NCBI RefSeq assembly: GCF_902459465.1 | Contig: NC_047082.1 | Coordinates: forward strand, 3,782,001-3,846,000 | Source: Asterias rubens | Taxonomy: Eukaryota > Echinodermata > Asteroidea > Forcipulatida > Asteriidae | Direction of reading: 5' to 3' | DNA length: 64,000 bases | In this document: piece after piece, positions 48,378-60,060 of the stretch | Position numbering within the stretch: position 1 is the first letter of the stretch | Layout: each line of letters starts with the position of its first letter | The notes under the pieces: model-generated | Told to the model about the DNA's origin: nothing | Database searches by the model: none | The model's input: only the letters and a program-made list of their open reading frames with translations | Made by a program: the position numbers and the translations under genes

Positions 48378-51300
48378 ATGGCACCCAGCAAGAGTAAGCA
48401 CGCTGGAGGAGGAAAGAATAATGTATATCTGACCGAGAAACATCTGCTAGGATTTGACAAATACAAGGTAAATTGCGAAGTTCTTTCGATGCATAAATTA
48501 TGTTGATCGGTCATTTGATATGGCGCGGGCCGGGGGATGTTGGTGGACATTCCCCCGTCATGCCTACCCGTAACGTGGGCATGATGTCTGACACTAGTCG
48601 GGCTGGCCCAGTACTTGGTTCTGTTCCTGCCCTTCACTTAATTCTGTGGACCCCGGTTATTCGGTGCCCGGACCGGGCCCTTCCATGTGAAGTACCTACA
48701 GTACCTGGGGACTGTGTGGGTTTTCCTTAAAAAGTTACTAAATAGCCGGCTCAGTTACCTTTTTAATTTTATTTTTAAGTAAAAAAAAATAGTATTTCCT
48801 CCGTCTCCTTGTCCTAGTACGGTAGACCTACATGCCCTAGGCCCTATATACTTCTAGAAACTAAATAATTAAATGCTCCCCTGTGAGCCTATATAGTATA
48901 GGGGTCTAAAATTGTGGACCTTCTTGACGCTATACGTTTTTAAAATCGGCGTTGATATATGAAAGTTTTACAACCGTTCGCCTTCAATTACTAAAGTTTC
49001 CTTTGTACTACACACCCAAAACTTTCCCCACACACTCAATATAATATTCATGATGCTTGTATGTATTCTTCAAAAAATGAAATTTTCCTCTCGGTACTCA
49101 CTGTTGTTTTTCTGCCGCATCCCACTGCATTTATTTATTATTTTGATATTAATAAGGCCAGTCTTCATAATGATTTTTAACAAACAATGAATTGCTTTGT
49201 TGTCATTACAGTATAGTGCGGTTGATACCTCACCAGTATCTATCTACATTATGCATCCGTTTTGGAACGCTGTTGTTAAGGTAAATATAGGAATCGAACC
49301 TGGTCCAAGATTAAATAGTTTTGCAGGGATCTATAACCAAAGATATTCAGTTTCATATTCATAATCAGCCCAACAAGGTGGGCTGCCAGAATAATGATAA
49401 CTGGAATAGTCTTTTTTTGCCTCAGTAATATATCTCCAAGACCTTGTTGCCCTTCCTTTATCTTCACTTTTTTTCAGCTACCGAATGCCTTCGCTCTTCA
49501 ATCGCTCATTTCCAGCTTTCCCAGGGACCCCGTACCATGTCACACTATGGCGATCATGCTTTTTCAATCATAGCTCCAACACTTTGGAACAAGCTATCCT
49601 CCCACATTCAAGCAGCTCCTTCTTTGGACACTTTTAAATCTCAACTTAAAACCCATCTGTTTTGTCAATCTGGTTATAGCACTTAGAAACATGTATTTAG
49701 CGCTCTCTAAATAGTGTAACCGTTATTATTTATCTTATTTTGTCAATATTTATTTGTTTTGACTAACATAGATGTTTCCCGAGTGGGTAGCACCGAACCT
49801 GTTGACCTTTGTGGGTTTTCTCATCTTAGTCCTGAGCTTCATCATATTGTCCATTGTCGACTGGTCATACAAAGCGTCCAGTCGCCTCCATCCTCAGTAT
49901 GAAACCATCCCCAATGTTTTGTTCCTACTGCTAGGTATCGGACAATTCGTGGCACACACCCTAGGTAGGTAAACAGGCATTGAATATCTTTGGTGATTAC
50001 TCAAAATAATTGTTGGCGTAAACATCTACTTGTTGATAGTATAAAAACATCGTGAGAAACGGCTCACTCTGAAGTATCATATTTTTTGAGAAAGAGGGAA
50101 TTTTTGACTCAAATATTTGAATCTGATAAATCTGATTTGAATCTGACTCAAGCCTGAAGCCAGTTGTGCAAAGATTATAAAGCTCCGAAGCCGCAAGATG
50201 CAGGACTCAGGCTGAAATGTGAAATCCCACTTTCTTTTTGATACAACAATAGATCATTACAAATCATTGCAGACAATGACCATTCCTATCAATGGGAAAC
50301 AAAACATTTACTTGCTGAAATTGCGCCCATGCGTATTTCACGTTCCAACAATTGATAGAGATTCAGTTCCGCATCTTGTGCCTTCGGCGCTCTATAATCT
50401 TTGCTTTTGTGCAACAAGGGTGTTTTTACTTTCATCTCATGATTCACGATTTGCTCATCAGGCGTTGAAAGTATCAGTAGGAAGGCTTCAAGTCTCGTGT
50501 TTACCTTGGCATGTGTAGCTTGAAATCCAATCTTGACATTGTGCAGCCCTGGAATTGCACCAAGACCACAGGGGCCAATTGCCTCTGTTGCCCTTGAACT
50601 TGGCCCTGGTGCCCCTACACAAGTTTCCCATAGGCTTCAAGGTTTTCCAATTGAAGTGCCCTTTGCAAAATGAAAATGGCCTTGCCCTCTCAAAGATGAA
50701 ATTCCAGGCCTTAAATTCATCCACGGGAGGGCAAGGCCATTTTCATTTTGAAAAGGGCATTGCCCTTGGCCCTTGGAAAACCTTGAAGTCTATGGGGAGC
50801 TTTTGAAGGGACACCAAGGCCAAGTAGTCTCTCCTTTTAGTCATACCATGGGGGTGTCATGGCCGAGCGGATAAGAGCACCGAAGTCAAGCTCTGGTGTT
50901 TCTGTTCAGCAGAGTGTGGGTTGGAGTCCTGGCCGTGACACTTTGTGCCCCTGAGCAAGACACAAAACTATAATTGCTTCTCTCCACCCAGGGTGTACAT
51001 GGGCAGAGATGGTTCTTGTGATTGATTCGCTTAGTCCGCTACAAATTTGGCGGCACAGGCTGAGATGGTTTAAGGAATGATTTAAGGCCCAGTGACCAGG
51101 GGTAATAATGTTGAAGCGCGGTCACTGTGTGACGGACCTGAGCGCTATGTAAGAAGCCACTATTATAATAATTATTACCTTCCTCCCATCTTGAGTTTGT
51201 TGACACGATTTTGTTGTTTGTATTCTCCAGATGGCATAGACGGCAAGCAGGCAAGACGTACTAATTCTAGCACCCCACTAGGCGAGCTCTTCGACCATGG

Positions 51301-54300
51301 GAGTGACAGCATTATCGCATGCCTCCTCCCTATGGGTGTCTACTCAATATTCGGACGAAGCGGAGATGATTTCGGTGCCAACGTGTGGGTGTTGTATTTG
51401 ATAGTTTGTGTCGTCATGGCCACTTTTTATATATCACATTGGGAGAAGTATCTGACCGGAGTCATGTTTCTACCGTGGGTCTACGATGTCAGCCAGTTGG
51501 TAGGTATAATCAGTCCGAATAATAATAATAAAAATAGTGGCTTCTTATATAGAGCTCAAATCCGCCACTCATGGCGTTTGCACTTTATTACCCCCTGGTC
51601 ACTGCGTCATTTACTTAATTCCTGGGTACCTGTGAGGGCAGAGATGGTTCTTGTGATTGATTTAGCTTGGTGCGCTACATACTTGGCAGCTGAGATCGTA
51701 TGGGCGGATTGATATTAGTTTTAGACAGTGTCACTTGGTTCATTCATAAAAATAACCGGATCTAATTTAAAGAGGGCGATTTGCTTTTTCTTTTGATCGT
51801 GATTGACTCTACGTGAAGGAAAACTTTCATAATCTTCAAACAAAATACGTCAGAAATGTCATTGTTTTAACTCTTCACGGAGGTGAGCATAGTTCAATAC
51901 TTAATTTATGCTGTTTTATGCTGTCTTAATAGAAGTTTCATAAGGATTCAGACAAAACATTCATATCAGTTGTCGCCTGACGTCCGCGGATATTCGGCAA
52001 CCATAGGCGAACATTGGCAACCATAGGCGAATGTACTTCTGAGGTGTTGTTTGTTGGTTTTTCAAATGGCAGACAACAACACAGTAAGCAGACGGTATTA
52101 TTTTCTTTTCACAAACATAATTATAGTGTGATATGGTTGGATACAGTCGGATGAATTGTTTACTTTCGCTGCTAACGGAGATCATTTACTACTGCGCACG
52201 ACAATTCACTTCTGCTCTTGTATACACATTGTGTTTGTAAGGCTTGGTTTTGACCATGTTTCATTGTTGTTTTTGTCTTCCATACAGAGGTTAGCCCTGC
52301 CGTATGTAGTTACAGCTATCTTGTATACTCCCCAGGGAGCTGAACAAGATTAAAAGGAATGTTATTGGCCCAATGACAAGGACACTAAGTGCCGACCGAT
52401 TTAATTAAATCGTTTTAACTTGATGCGTCAAAGTTTTAAAAAGGATTTGAAACTTTGCATGGTGGAAATGTGATATGGAAAGGTTGTTACGTATACCGCA
52501 AACCTTTCCTTAAAGTTTAAAGAGGGTTTAACAAATCACTTCTGTTTACAACAAATCACTTCTGTTCTAGTACACATACATGTATCTGTGTTCATTCAAG
52601 GCTTGCTTTTGACTGTAAATCTCATTGTTGTTTTTGTCTTCCATTACAGACGTTGGCCCTCCTGTATGTAGTTACATCTATCTTGGGTTATGAGATCTGG
52701 AAAGGAAGTCATATCTTTGGTTTTGAGTTCAGGTATCTCTTCACATTAACTGTAATAGGTGAGTTTACATTTATTTAACCTGAGGGGTCGTTCACAGTGA
52801 GTTATCAACATTTTCACAAAGTAGTACCAATAAGATTGTCTTCAACTAAAAATGAATTAATCAAACTTCTTGAACATCGCATAACTTGATCTTTCTTTTC
52901 AGGTGGCTCCATACATTTTTTTAACCTGAGGGGTCGTTCACAGTTATCAACATTTTCACAAAGTAGTACCCAGAAGATTGTCTTCAACTAAAAATGAATT
53001 AATCTAATTTCTTGAACATCGAATAACTTGATCTTTCTTTCCAGGTGGCTCTATACTTAGCTCTATACCAACCACAGTCTGGAATGTCTACTTGTAAGTA
53101 ATATAATAATATATATGTTGGGAATGACTAGAGTGGGATTCGAACCAACGACCTCCGGATTAACGTGCCGGCCCTCTACCAACTGAGCTATCTAGCCCTA
53201 TATTGGCGGTGTCCGTATTTTGTCACAATCTTTGTTCAGGGTGCCAGTCGGCAGGCATACAACCGTTAACTGCCGTGTAGCCAGGGATCACACCAATATT
53301 ACGATACAACCTGGGAAGGGGCAGCCAGGGGATTACCAAAAGGAGGTCGTTGGGTCGAATCCCACTCTTGTCAATTCTTTGTTCAACCCAAAAAATCATT
53401 TAAAAATTTACCCAGTCAGTTTCCCTTGTGGTTTATATTGATAACACAAGTGTCATATGTTTACACTAAATACCAGCTGCATAATGATGATTGACGTTAG
53501 TGGCGATTTTCCCCAATTGGGTTTATACACAGTTCTCCAGCTTTGGCCAATTGAGGGCGCTATTTTCCACATCAAATAGCACCGATGACATTACGATTCC
53601 TTTGGTGCGCGAATTTGTTTGCCCTCGCATTTTTCAGAATTTTGGCTTGGAGTGTTTCAGGGGAAAAAACTTTTTACCATGTTTTAAAGGAGGTAAGAGA
53701 CTCGTTATATGTTTTTTCTGCATCTATTACAAAAATGTAGCAACTATATTCTGAGCGTTCTGTAGCCGCTGTTTAAACTGACGATTGTTGCTGCTTTGTT
53801 TATGTTCAGATCCTACAGAGATGGAACTGGGAAGAATCGATCTTTGTACGCAGCCCTCGAGCCAGCAATCTCTCCTACCATTTTATTAGGGACATTGACT
53901 CTATGGGCAGCACTGTCACCAATAGCTATTCTACAGAGAGAACCGAGATTGTTTTGCTTGACTGTTGGCATCACAATGTCCAATATATGTGTAAGTAACA
54001 CTCTTTTCGTCGGGCAACGACTGCAAGACACTCTCCTCGTCACTTAGCCCCCCAGGAGAATCCACATCGCTCTGGTTTTGAATGCTCTTCACTGCCTCCA
54101 TGTTCAATATCACATCCAATACAAATTACTTCTGCTTGTTTTTCATTCTTTACAGGGTTCTGCTCCTCAGTATAATTGTCAATTAATTACTCGTTACAAT
54201 CCTTCTAGATGTCTTGGATCATCCACTTCTTCGTTAATGGTAGTGCCCCAATTCCACAACAATTGGGGTGACAGGGCTTTTCCCATGCTGGTCCGCTACT

Positions 54301-55899
54301 TTGAAACAATCTGCCCCTTAACATCCGTAACATGTTAGCTATTCATAAGTTCAAAGAGGCTCTCAAAACCCACTTTTTCACTGTTGCTTTTCACTAGATA
54401 TACGTGTTTCCTTCCTTGCGCCATGAGCATCACTTGTGATGGATACCGCATTTTAGTGCTCTAATTATTTATTCAGTATTCCCTGGCACCCTCTGCTGAG
54501 GGTTTGTTGTGGGTTTGGGGAACCACCCGGGCAGAAGCTGCAGAGATTAGGAGGATGCGGCGTCATATGTGAGAGCGGTCCATTCCGAGGAAGCATCCCT
54601 CAAATGCAGATATTGTGGCTGTCAAACATCTGCCAGGATTGGCTTATACTCTCATGAGAAGGCTTGCAAACGCAAACTCCGCAACTCAACCCCCCCCCCC
54701 TCCACCCCGATAGTCATACTTGTTAGCGAGTGGCAGCCTATATATATATTCAGTATTCACACAAATCACCCCCCCCCCCCCCCCACTTCCAACCTGCTTG
54801 AGTAACAAGATGTTTTTATGTGTCCGTATAGTGTCGGCTGATCATCAGTCAAATGACGGACACCAAAGCAGAGACATTGAACTGGCTGTTATCACCCGTG
54901 GTTGGAGTGGCAGTAGTTAGTCTCGGCTTCGGCATCGGTGAAACGGAAGTTCATCTTTTATATGGTCTCACTGCTCTTGTTGTCTTGGCACATGTTCACT
55001 TCGGAGTTAATGTGGTAAGTTCAACTTTTATTTATTTAATCCCCTCTTCTTTTAAAATGTTGGAGAATAAGTTTTTAGCGGAGCAAAGCCCAGGGCTGGA
55101 ATTTTATCTTTAAAGGGTCTTTGTACTTTTTATAGGACAAAAAACACAGTGCCTACAGATTTACACTAAACTTACACAGTTTGAAGATAATGATAGTAGA
55201 AAGCTTCCCTGAAAATATTACTTGCTGAGGTGCTGTAGTTTTTGAGAAATGAGTAAAACAATGTAATGAAAATAATTTTCATCTCAGTGATCATGAGACG
55301 GCAGTTTAAAACAGGCAGGGTCGTGGCCGTGTGATAAAGGCCCGAGCCAAAGGCGAGGGCCTTTATCACCTGGCTAGTGAGTCTTTTATTCCCATTCATA
55401 AATGCCTTTATGTTAAAAAGCAAAATAATCTAACAATTATAGACAGTGAGACACTGTTTCTTTGCAAATTTTTCGAAGTTTGCGAATTTTAAAAAACTTT
55501 TGTAAAAATGTTTTGTGCACGTCGGTTGGTGTGTATTCGCGCATGTACATACATATTACGTGCTGTTACTAATAGCTTTGAATAGTGTTTTGAGTAATTT
55601 AAATTGGCTTACATTAGCTTCGCACCCAACACGCGAAGCCAGCCGGTCTTAAACAGCTTCAGCTGTGTCTTTATCAACTGTTTAAACACCCCCACGTGAC
55701 ACGCTCTCCACCAATAGGATTATCAAACCTGTCCAGGGTATTTATGAATACCTGTTAACTGCCCTTTGATGATCTCTTCTGCTATAACATTTTCTTTGAA
55801 CAGGTGTCGGAGTTGGCAGATCATTTTAACATTCATGTGTTCTCGCTGGTGAAGCGTGCTCCAAAGTCTTCAAGAATGACCAATGGTGCCAAAAAATAA
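48378..55899 (+). CDS. SELENOI: Ethanolaminephosphotransferase 1 ortholog (EPT1), without selenocysteine
   Basis: Exons 48378-48467, 49212-49280, 49772-49964, 51231-51499, 52650-52758, 53045-53093, 53810-53990, 54832-55014 and 55804-55899, all GT-AG and in frame, 412 aa (human about 397). The enzyme transfers phosphoethanolamine from CDP-ethanolamine to diacylglycerol or alkylacylglycerol in ER/Golgi membranes. The CDP-alcohol phosphotransferase signature is complete: D121-G-x2-A125-R126-x8-G135-x3-D139-x3-D143. Recognition also rests on GFDKYKYSAVDT, IMHPFWN, WLAPN-like FPEWVAPN and HFGVNVV, with several hydrophobic segments. ATG 48378 has strong context (A at -3, G at +4) and matches the family start; in-frame ATGs upstream (48213, 48222, 48285) could add up to 55 residues. 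The C-terminus ends [10 protein letters not shown] then TAA; the vertebrate Sec codon is absent. Confidence 0.93.
49478..49735 (+). mobile_element. LINE 3' end (reverse-transcriptase ORF C-terminus)
   Basis: Translates to [18 protein letters not shown], then [14 protein letters not shown] and a stop near 49683, the typical C-terminus of L2/CR1-like ORF2. An AGCGCTCTCTAAATAGTG and TTATTATTTA tail follows. In SELENOI intron 2. Confidence 0.85.
49985..50130 (-). mobile_element. M1 MITE fragment
   Basis: TTGGTGATTACTCAAAATAA, GTGAGAAACGGCTCACTCTG and GAGAAAGAGGG, then lost. Starts 20 bases after SELENOI exon 3. Confidence 0.75.
50548..50828. repeat. M5 repeat, inverted pair
   Basis: GGCCAATTGCCTCTGTTGCCC ... 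GCCTTGCCCTCTCAAAGATG is followed by GGGCAAGGCCATTTTCATTT ... GAAGGGACACCAAGGCCAAG. Confidence 0.82.
50852..51178 (+). mobile_element. S1 SINE (tRNA-Ser/Leu-like head)
   Basis: GTCATGGCCGAGCGGATAAG, the long arm CTCTGGTGTTTCTGTTCAGC, GGTTGGAGTCC, GAGCAAGACAC, GGCCCAGTGACCAGGGG and a GAGCGCTATGTAAGAAGCC tail. Ends about 50 bases before SELENOI exon 4. Confidence 0.9.
51518..51715. repeat. S1-type SINE tail and scrambled body
   Basis: AATAATAATAAAAATAGTGG, CTTCTTATATAGAGCTCAAAT, TTATTACCCCCTGGTCACTG, then in the other orientation AGAGATGGTTCTTGTGATTG. Confidence 0.6.
52288..52323 (+). pseudogene. Partial duplicate of SELENOI exon 5
   Basis: The acceptor CCATACAG is followed by twelve codons reading [12 protein letters not shown], against [12 protein letters not shown] in the true exon at 52650. 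About 80 bases of upstream intron are duplicated too (CTTGTATACACATTGTG..., GGCTTGGTTTTGACC). The rest is replaced at 52324 by S1 SINE sequence (CCCAGGGAGCTGAACAAG). Confidence 0.85.
52324..52395 (+). repeat. S1 SINE fragment inserted in the duplicated exon
   Basis: TATACTCCCCAGGGAGCTGA, AAAAGGAATGTTATTGGCCC and AATGACAAGGACACTAAGTG match 43.70-43.76 kb in S1. Confidence 0.75.
52775..53058 (+). repeat. 146-bp tandem duplication of intron 5 and the start of SELENOI exon 6
   Basis: TTAACCTGAGGGGTCGTTCA begins at 52775 and 52921, and the copies run on to CTTTCTTTTCAGGTGGCTCC (first, ~52887-52910) and CTTTCCAGGTGGCTCTATAC (true exon 6). The first copy keeps an acceptor and ~13 exon bases, then breaks. 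Confidence 0.9.
53103..53455. mobile_element. S3 SINE, inverted composite
   Basis: A complement head (GATTCGAACCAACGACCTCC, CTACCAACTGAGCTATCTAG) and body, then a plus-oriented B-box end (GGTCGTTGGGTCGAATCCC, TTTGTTCAACCC), then the family's start TTTACCCAGTCAGTTTCCC. Confidence 0.82.
54155..54470 (+). mobile_element. Second LINE 3' end, frame-broken
   Basis: Reads [18 protein letters not shown], then WGDRAFPM, with a frameshift, then [19 protein letters not shown] codons before a TAG. Typical L2-clade ORF2 C-terminus. In SELENOI intron 7. Confidence 0.8.
54690..54790. repeat. C-rich tracts 5' of SELENOI exon 8
   Basis: C runs near 54692 and 54770, the latter 45 bases before the exon 8 acceptor. 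Confidence 0.7.
55110..55290 (+). mobile_element. M2 TTAA MITE, left part
   Basis: TTAA 55110-55113, AGGGTCTTTGTACTTTTT, CACTAAACTTACACAGTTTG, GTAGAAAGCTTCCC and GAGGTGCTGTAGTTTTTGAG. Confidence 0.78.
55330..55375. repeat. Short hairpin (TGATAAAGGCCC/GGGCCTTTATCA)
   Basis: GTGATAAAGGCCCGAGCC and GGCGAGGGCCTTTATCAC pair around a short loop. Confidence 0.75.
55500..55765. repeat. Interspersed repeat with ACACCCCCACGTGA motif
   Basis: Second copy of the family at 15940-16290, in the same orientation. Ends about 40 bases before SELENOI exon 9. Confidence 0.7.
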
Positions 55900-55999
55900 G
55901 GGTGTGTAGAGCACGTAAGAAAACTTCGGACAATACAACAACAGTTTGAACATCAAGGGTTGGTACTTGCCTAATGGATTTTGTTAATTTTTAACAGAG

Positions 56000-56340
56000 T
56001 AAGCCTGGGTGACTAGTGTCATAGTCGCGACTATTGATTGCTCAGTCGAGTTCGCGACTACCGTTTTTCAACTACTCGATTAATCATGCTGCCACGACTA
56101 CTACAAAAGTAGTCGCAACTTCCTGACCAATTGTGTCGCTCGTACAACTATTCACGACAACATAATTTTATAAAAAAAACACAATCAGACATCAGTGACA
56201 CAATCCTTCAACCCTTTCAGTTGGAATTGTACTATATTGCGCCTGCTGCAAACAATATGCCACAATGCATCTTGGAAATTAAAAATTAGTCAAAACTATG
56301 CGAGGCTCGAGTAGTAAATTTCACTAGTCACCTAGGCTTA
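56000..56340. mobile_element. hAT-type MITE, AGTCGCGAC-rich
   Basis: Ends TAAGCCTGGGTGACTAGTG and complement of TAAGCCTAGGTGACTAGTG (18 of 19 match). TAACAGAG flanks the left end directly and reappears 4 bases beyond the right end, consistent with an 8-bp duplication plus small end slippage. Confidence 0.85.
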
Positions 56341-56582
56341 TTTATAACAGAGGAGGTTTTTAGTGAAGAGAGAAGATGTTTCTCAAGGGACAATCCAATT
56401 TATGTTCTTTAAAGTACGGAGATCACTTTTTGGTTCCTTAGAACAACGAAGAACAGCTATGCTTTGACGACGATGATGTTACACACTAGCTTTCTGTTTA
56501 ACCTTATTTGGCAGAGGTATTGTGAAACTGAGGTTGAATAACTTATACCAAAAAAACAAATATTATTTACATGTAACCAAAG

Positions 56583-56588
56583 AATAAA
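56583..56588 (+). terminator. Possible SELENOI poly(A) signal
   Basis: AATAAA about 680 bases past the stop, the first canonical signal I see; the hAT-type MITE would then lie in the 3' UTR. Confidence 0.3.
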
Positions 56589-56629
56589 GCCCAGTTCACA
56601 TTGAAGGCGAATGCAATATGAATTTTGAC

Positions 56630-57022
56630 TTAAAGGCAGTGGACACTATTGGTAATTACTCAAAATAATTATTAGCATAAAACCTTACTTGGTGACGAGT
56701 AATGGGGAGAGGTTGATGGTATAAAACATTGTGAGAAACAGTTCCCTCTGAAGTAAAGTAGTTTTCGAGAAAGAAGTAATTTTCCACGAATTTGATTTCG
56801 AGACCTCAGATTTAGAACTTGAGGTCTCAAAATCAACAATCTAAACGCACACAACTTCGTGTGACAAGGGTGTTTTTTTCTTTCATTACTATCTCGCAAG
56901 TTCGATGACCGATTGAGCTCAAATTTTCACAGGTTTGTTAGGCCTATTTTATGCATATGTTTAGATACACCAACTTTGAAGGCTAGTCTTTGACAATTAC
57001 CAACAGTGTCCACTGTCTTTAA
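56630..57022 (-). mobile_element. M1 TTAA MITE, GACCTCA core
   Basis: TTAA 56630-56633 and 57019-57022, ends AGGCAGTGGACACTATTGG and ACCAACAGTGTCCACTGTC. Confidence 0.92.
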
Positions 57023-57311
57023 CATAGCTGTTTTGGCAGCGCATGTTTTGCAGGAGTTGAACACAAGTCAACTGATGAAACTTATTTGTTGCCAATCAGT
57101 GTCGGCAAAGTTATTAAGGGCTTAAATTGTCATTACACAACAACCAAATATACATGTAAGCTCTTTTGAATTTCTTTTTTTAAACAACTGAATTTTGAGT
57201 TGGTTTGTTTTTATATCAAATGTACAGACTTGGAGACAGGGATATTGTTGATGTGGTTGTATCAATCACTTTAAATTAAGCTCAGTTGATTAAGCTATGG
57301 ATTATGAATAG

Positions 57312-57451
57312 TTAAAGGCACTGGCTGCTATCGGTAACTACTTAAAAAAATTGTTAGCATAAAAACTTACTCGGTAAAAGAGCAATGAAGAGCTGTTGAT
57401 AGTATGAAACATTTTCTTTGACAATTACCAAAGGTGTCCAGTGCCTTTCAT
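57312..57451 (-). mobile_element. M1 MITE, internally deleted to 140 bp
   Basis: Both ends kept (AGGCACTGGCTGCTATCGG; CCAAAGGTGTCCAGTGCC-TTTCA), joined at GAAACATTTT-CTTTGACAATT. Confidence 0.82.
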
Positions 57452-58249
57452 CACATGCTAAAAGAACATCAGGCAATGTTTCTGATAGATGTATTCATCT
57501 TAATGTAAAATAGGGTTGCAAAAAAGTGAAATTGTAAACAAATTGGTTTTATATCTTGCTGCATGGTTCACTTTTTTTTGGGGACACTTTGTGTCCTTCT
57601 GGATTGTTCCATTTCACTAAGCTACTCTCTTGGGAAATGGTACAGTCCATATTATTATAATTCTATTCCGGCCATTGCATGAAAACTAGTTGATATTTGT
57701 AAAGCTTCATTTATAAAAAGTTGCCAAATGCAAATTAAGATTTGAGTTGTGCATTTAGTAAAAAGTAAAATTTGTAAAAAGTAAATTATTGATAAATATG
57801 GTTTAAGTTTCTGAAGACTTAGTTCAACCCTCCATGCTTCAAGTTATCAGTCCCATTGTGGCTATAGCTGTGCAAGCATAGAATGATTTGTACGTGGTCG
57901 GAGTACGCATGCGCACAAGCCAAAATTTCAGCTAACCTGTGTTGTACGCTTGACGTAAGCGCAGAATTCACTGCTTCTGTAAGCGCTGATAGACCTTTAT
58001 GATGCTGCCACCATCTTGGTCATGTTCCCTGTATCCAACGACATTAATGGATGCTAATATTCATTGCACTAAAAAGAACCAGACTAATTATTCTTCCAGC
58101 CTCAGTTTGGATACATTGATTTGAATGGGAGAAAATCAAGATGGCCGGACTGTGATAGAGGTCTATTCTTTGACTACAGTAAGAATGAGACATAAGATTG
58201 GACCCAGTACATTAGCAAACAATCACCAAATTGATACGTGTTATATTTA

Positions 58250-58401
58250 GGGTGCGTTCGTTTAGCTTCCCTGGGTCGACCCCGGTGTGTGGCATTTTTT
58301 GTTTCCAGGACGAACGTGGGTAATTATCTGCACACATTCGTCCTGGAAAAAGAAAACGCCGCACACCGGGGTCGACCCGGGGAAGCTAATCGAACGCACC
58401 C
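58250..58401. mobile_element. hAT-type MITE (GGGTGCGTTCG ends)
   Basis: Inverted ends GGGTGCGTTCGTTTAGCTTC... and ...GAAGCTAATCGAACGCACCC with GGGTCGACCCCGGTGTG inside both arms; 152 bp. No clear 8-bp duplication. Confidence 0.85.
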
Positions 58402-58907
58402 AAAATTTTATTTTTAGATGAATAGTTTATTTCAAACAGAGTTTGTGAGTTATACTTGTTCCAGTTGAGTTATTTTTTGTATGTAAGCTAGTTGTTGGTT
58501 TTAACTAAACATCAGTTATATACATTTAAATAGAGTGCAATGATCATACTGTAATGTACACTTTGTAGCGCCTATTTTAATTTTTGCATCAACTCAAACT
58601 TCCGGCTACACAATGATGGCTAAGTTTTCTTCAAATATTCAAATTGAATTATAATAATTCATAGATTGCTTGAGTGTTGATGGGTGAATATAGTTATTTG
58701 CATTAAAAAACTAGATTTGATGAGAATGTATCATTACTGTTTTTAAAGAATGTATTAAACCATGGAGCTATAGCTCCATGATTAAACAAAAATGTTATAT
58801 AAATGAGCATATGAAATCGTTGTTGGGTGTTACTTATGCCAGACACAAGGGCTGACTGCTGTAGCCAAAGTTCGCTCGGGTATGACTGTTGCTATGGACA
58901 CTTATAT

Positions 58908-59463
58908 AGGGAAGCTACACGTTTGGTAATTATTCAAAACAAATATTAACCTAAAAACTGAGTTGGTAACGAGCATTGGAGAGCTGTTGATAGTATAAAA
59001 CATTGTGAGAAACGGCTCCCTCTGAAGTAGCATAGATTTTGAGAAAGAGGTAATTTCTCACTAAAATAATAAAAGACTTCTAGCTAGAAGTCTTTTATAC
59101 CTCTCTGAAAGCACACAAATTCGTCCAACAAAGGTGTTTTTTCTCTCATCGTTTTCTCGCAATTTGATGACCAATTTTGCTATTTTCACACGCTTGTTAT
59201 TTTATGCTTATGTTGAGATACACCCTTGTCACTCGAAGTTGTGTGCGTTTAGATGGTTGATTTCGAGACTTCAAGTTCTATAAATCTGAGGTCTCGAAAT
59301 CAAATTCGTGGAAAATTACTTCTTTCTCGAAAACTATGGCACTTCAGCGGGAGCCGTTTCTCAATGTTTTATTCCATCAACCTCTCCCCGTTACTCGTCA
59401 CCAAGAAAGGTTTTATGCCGATAATTATTTTGAGTAATTACCAATAGTGTCCACTGCCTTTAA
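58908..59463. mobile_element. Chimeric M1: GGTACACG subtype fused to GACCTCA subtype
   Basis: The left part (AGGGAAGCTACACGTTTGG; AGACTTCTAGCTAGAAGTCT core) runs to GTTGAGATACAC, then switches to the inside of a plus-oriented copy at CCTTGTCACTCGAAG, ending TTAA 59460-59463. Confidence 0.85.
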
Positions 59464-59896
59464 ACCTCAAGTGGCAATTTTCGTGAGATTCTTGACTGCA
59501 ATGGGTTTTTTAAGCTGCATGGTTTTGTTATTATTTTCACTACAATAAAATTTGCTGCCAAAGTTTTACACAGCTTATGAGGCCATTTTAAATTATATTC
59601 TGCTTTTGTTTTCCCTACTAAAAACATTGTTTTATGCTGCATGAATTTGTTTTAAAATTATGAAAAATGAATTGCAGATTTTATTATATCACTCTTTCTC
59701 GTCGTAGAGGTCGCCCTATTAACATATTTTAAAGATCAATTTATTCAAGTTCATATCAGAAGAGAACATCAACTCTGATTTAAAATTCAAACCTAAAGTC
59801 TTATTGATTTGAAGTTCGAATCTGTAACAATAGCTCCATGAATAGCCTAAGCACAGTCGTCTGAAGTGCTTTAAAAGTTGAGAAAGTTACACAATT

Positions 59897-60060
59897 TCAA
59901 GCCCCCCCCCCCCTATACGGAGAGTGTTGGCCACACTCAGGTGGGGGCTTTTACTCAAGTTTTACACCGCTTTTGACATTTGAGGCCATTTTCAATTGAG
60001 GGCCACCCCCCCCCCCCTACCCCCTTGCCCCCACCCCACTCCCCCCCCCCTCCGGTGTAG
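59897..60060. repeat. C-rich tracts
   Basis: A C run near 59900 and a 50-base C-rich block at 60007-60056; G-rich on the minus strand. Confidence 0.9.
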
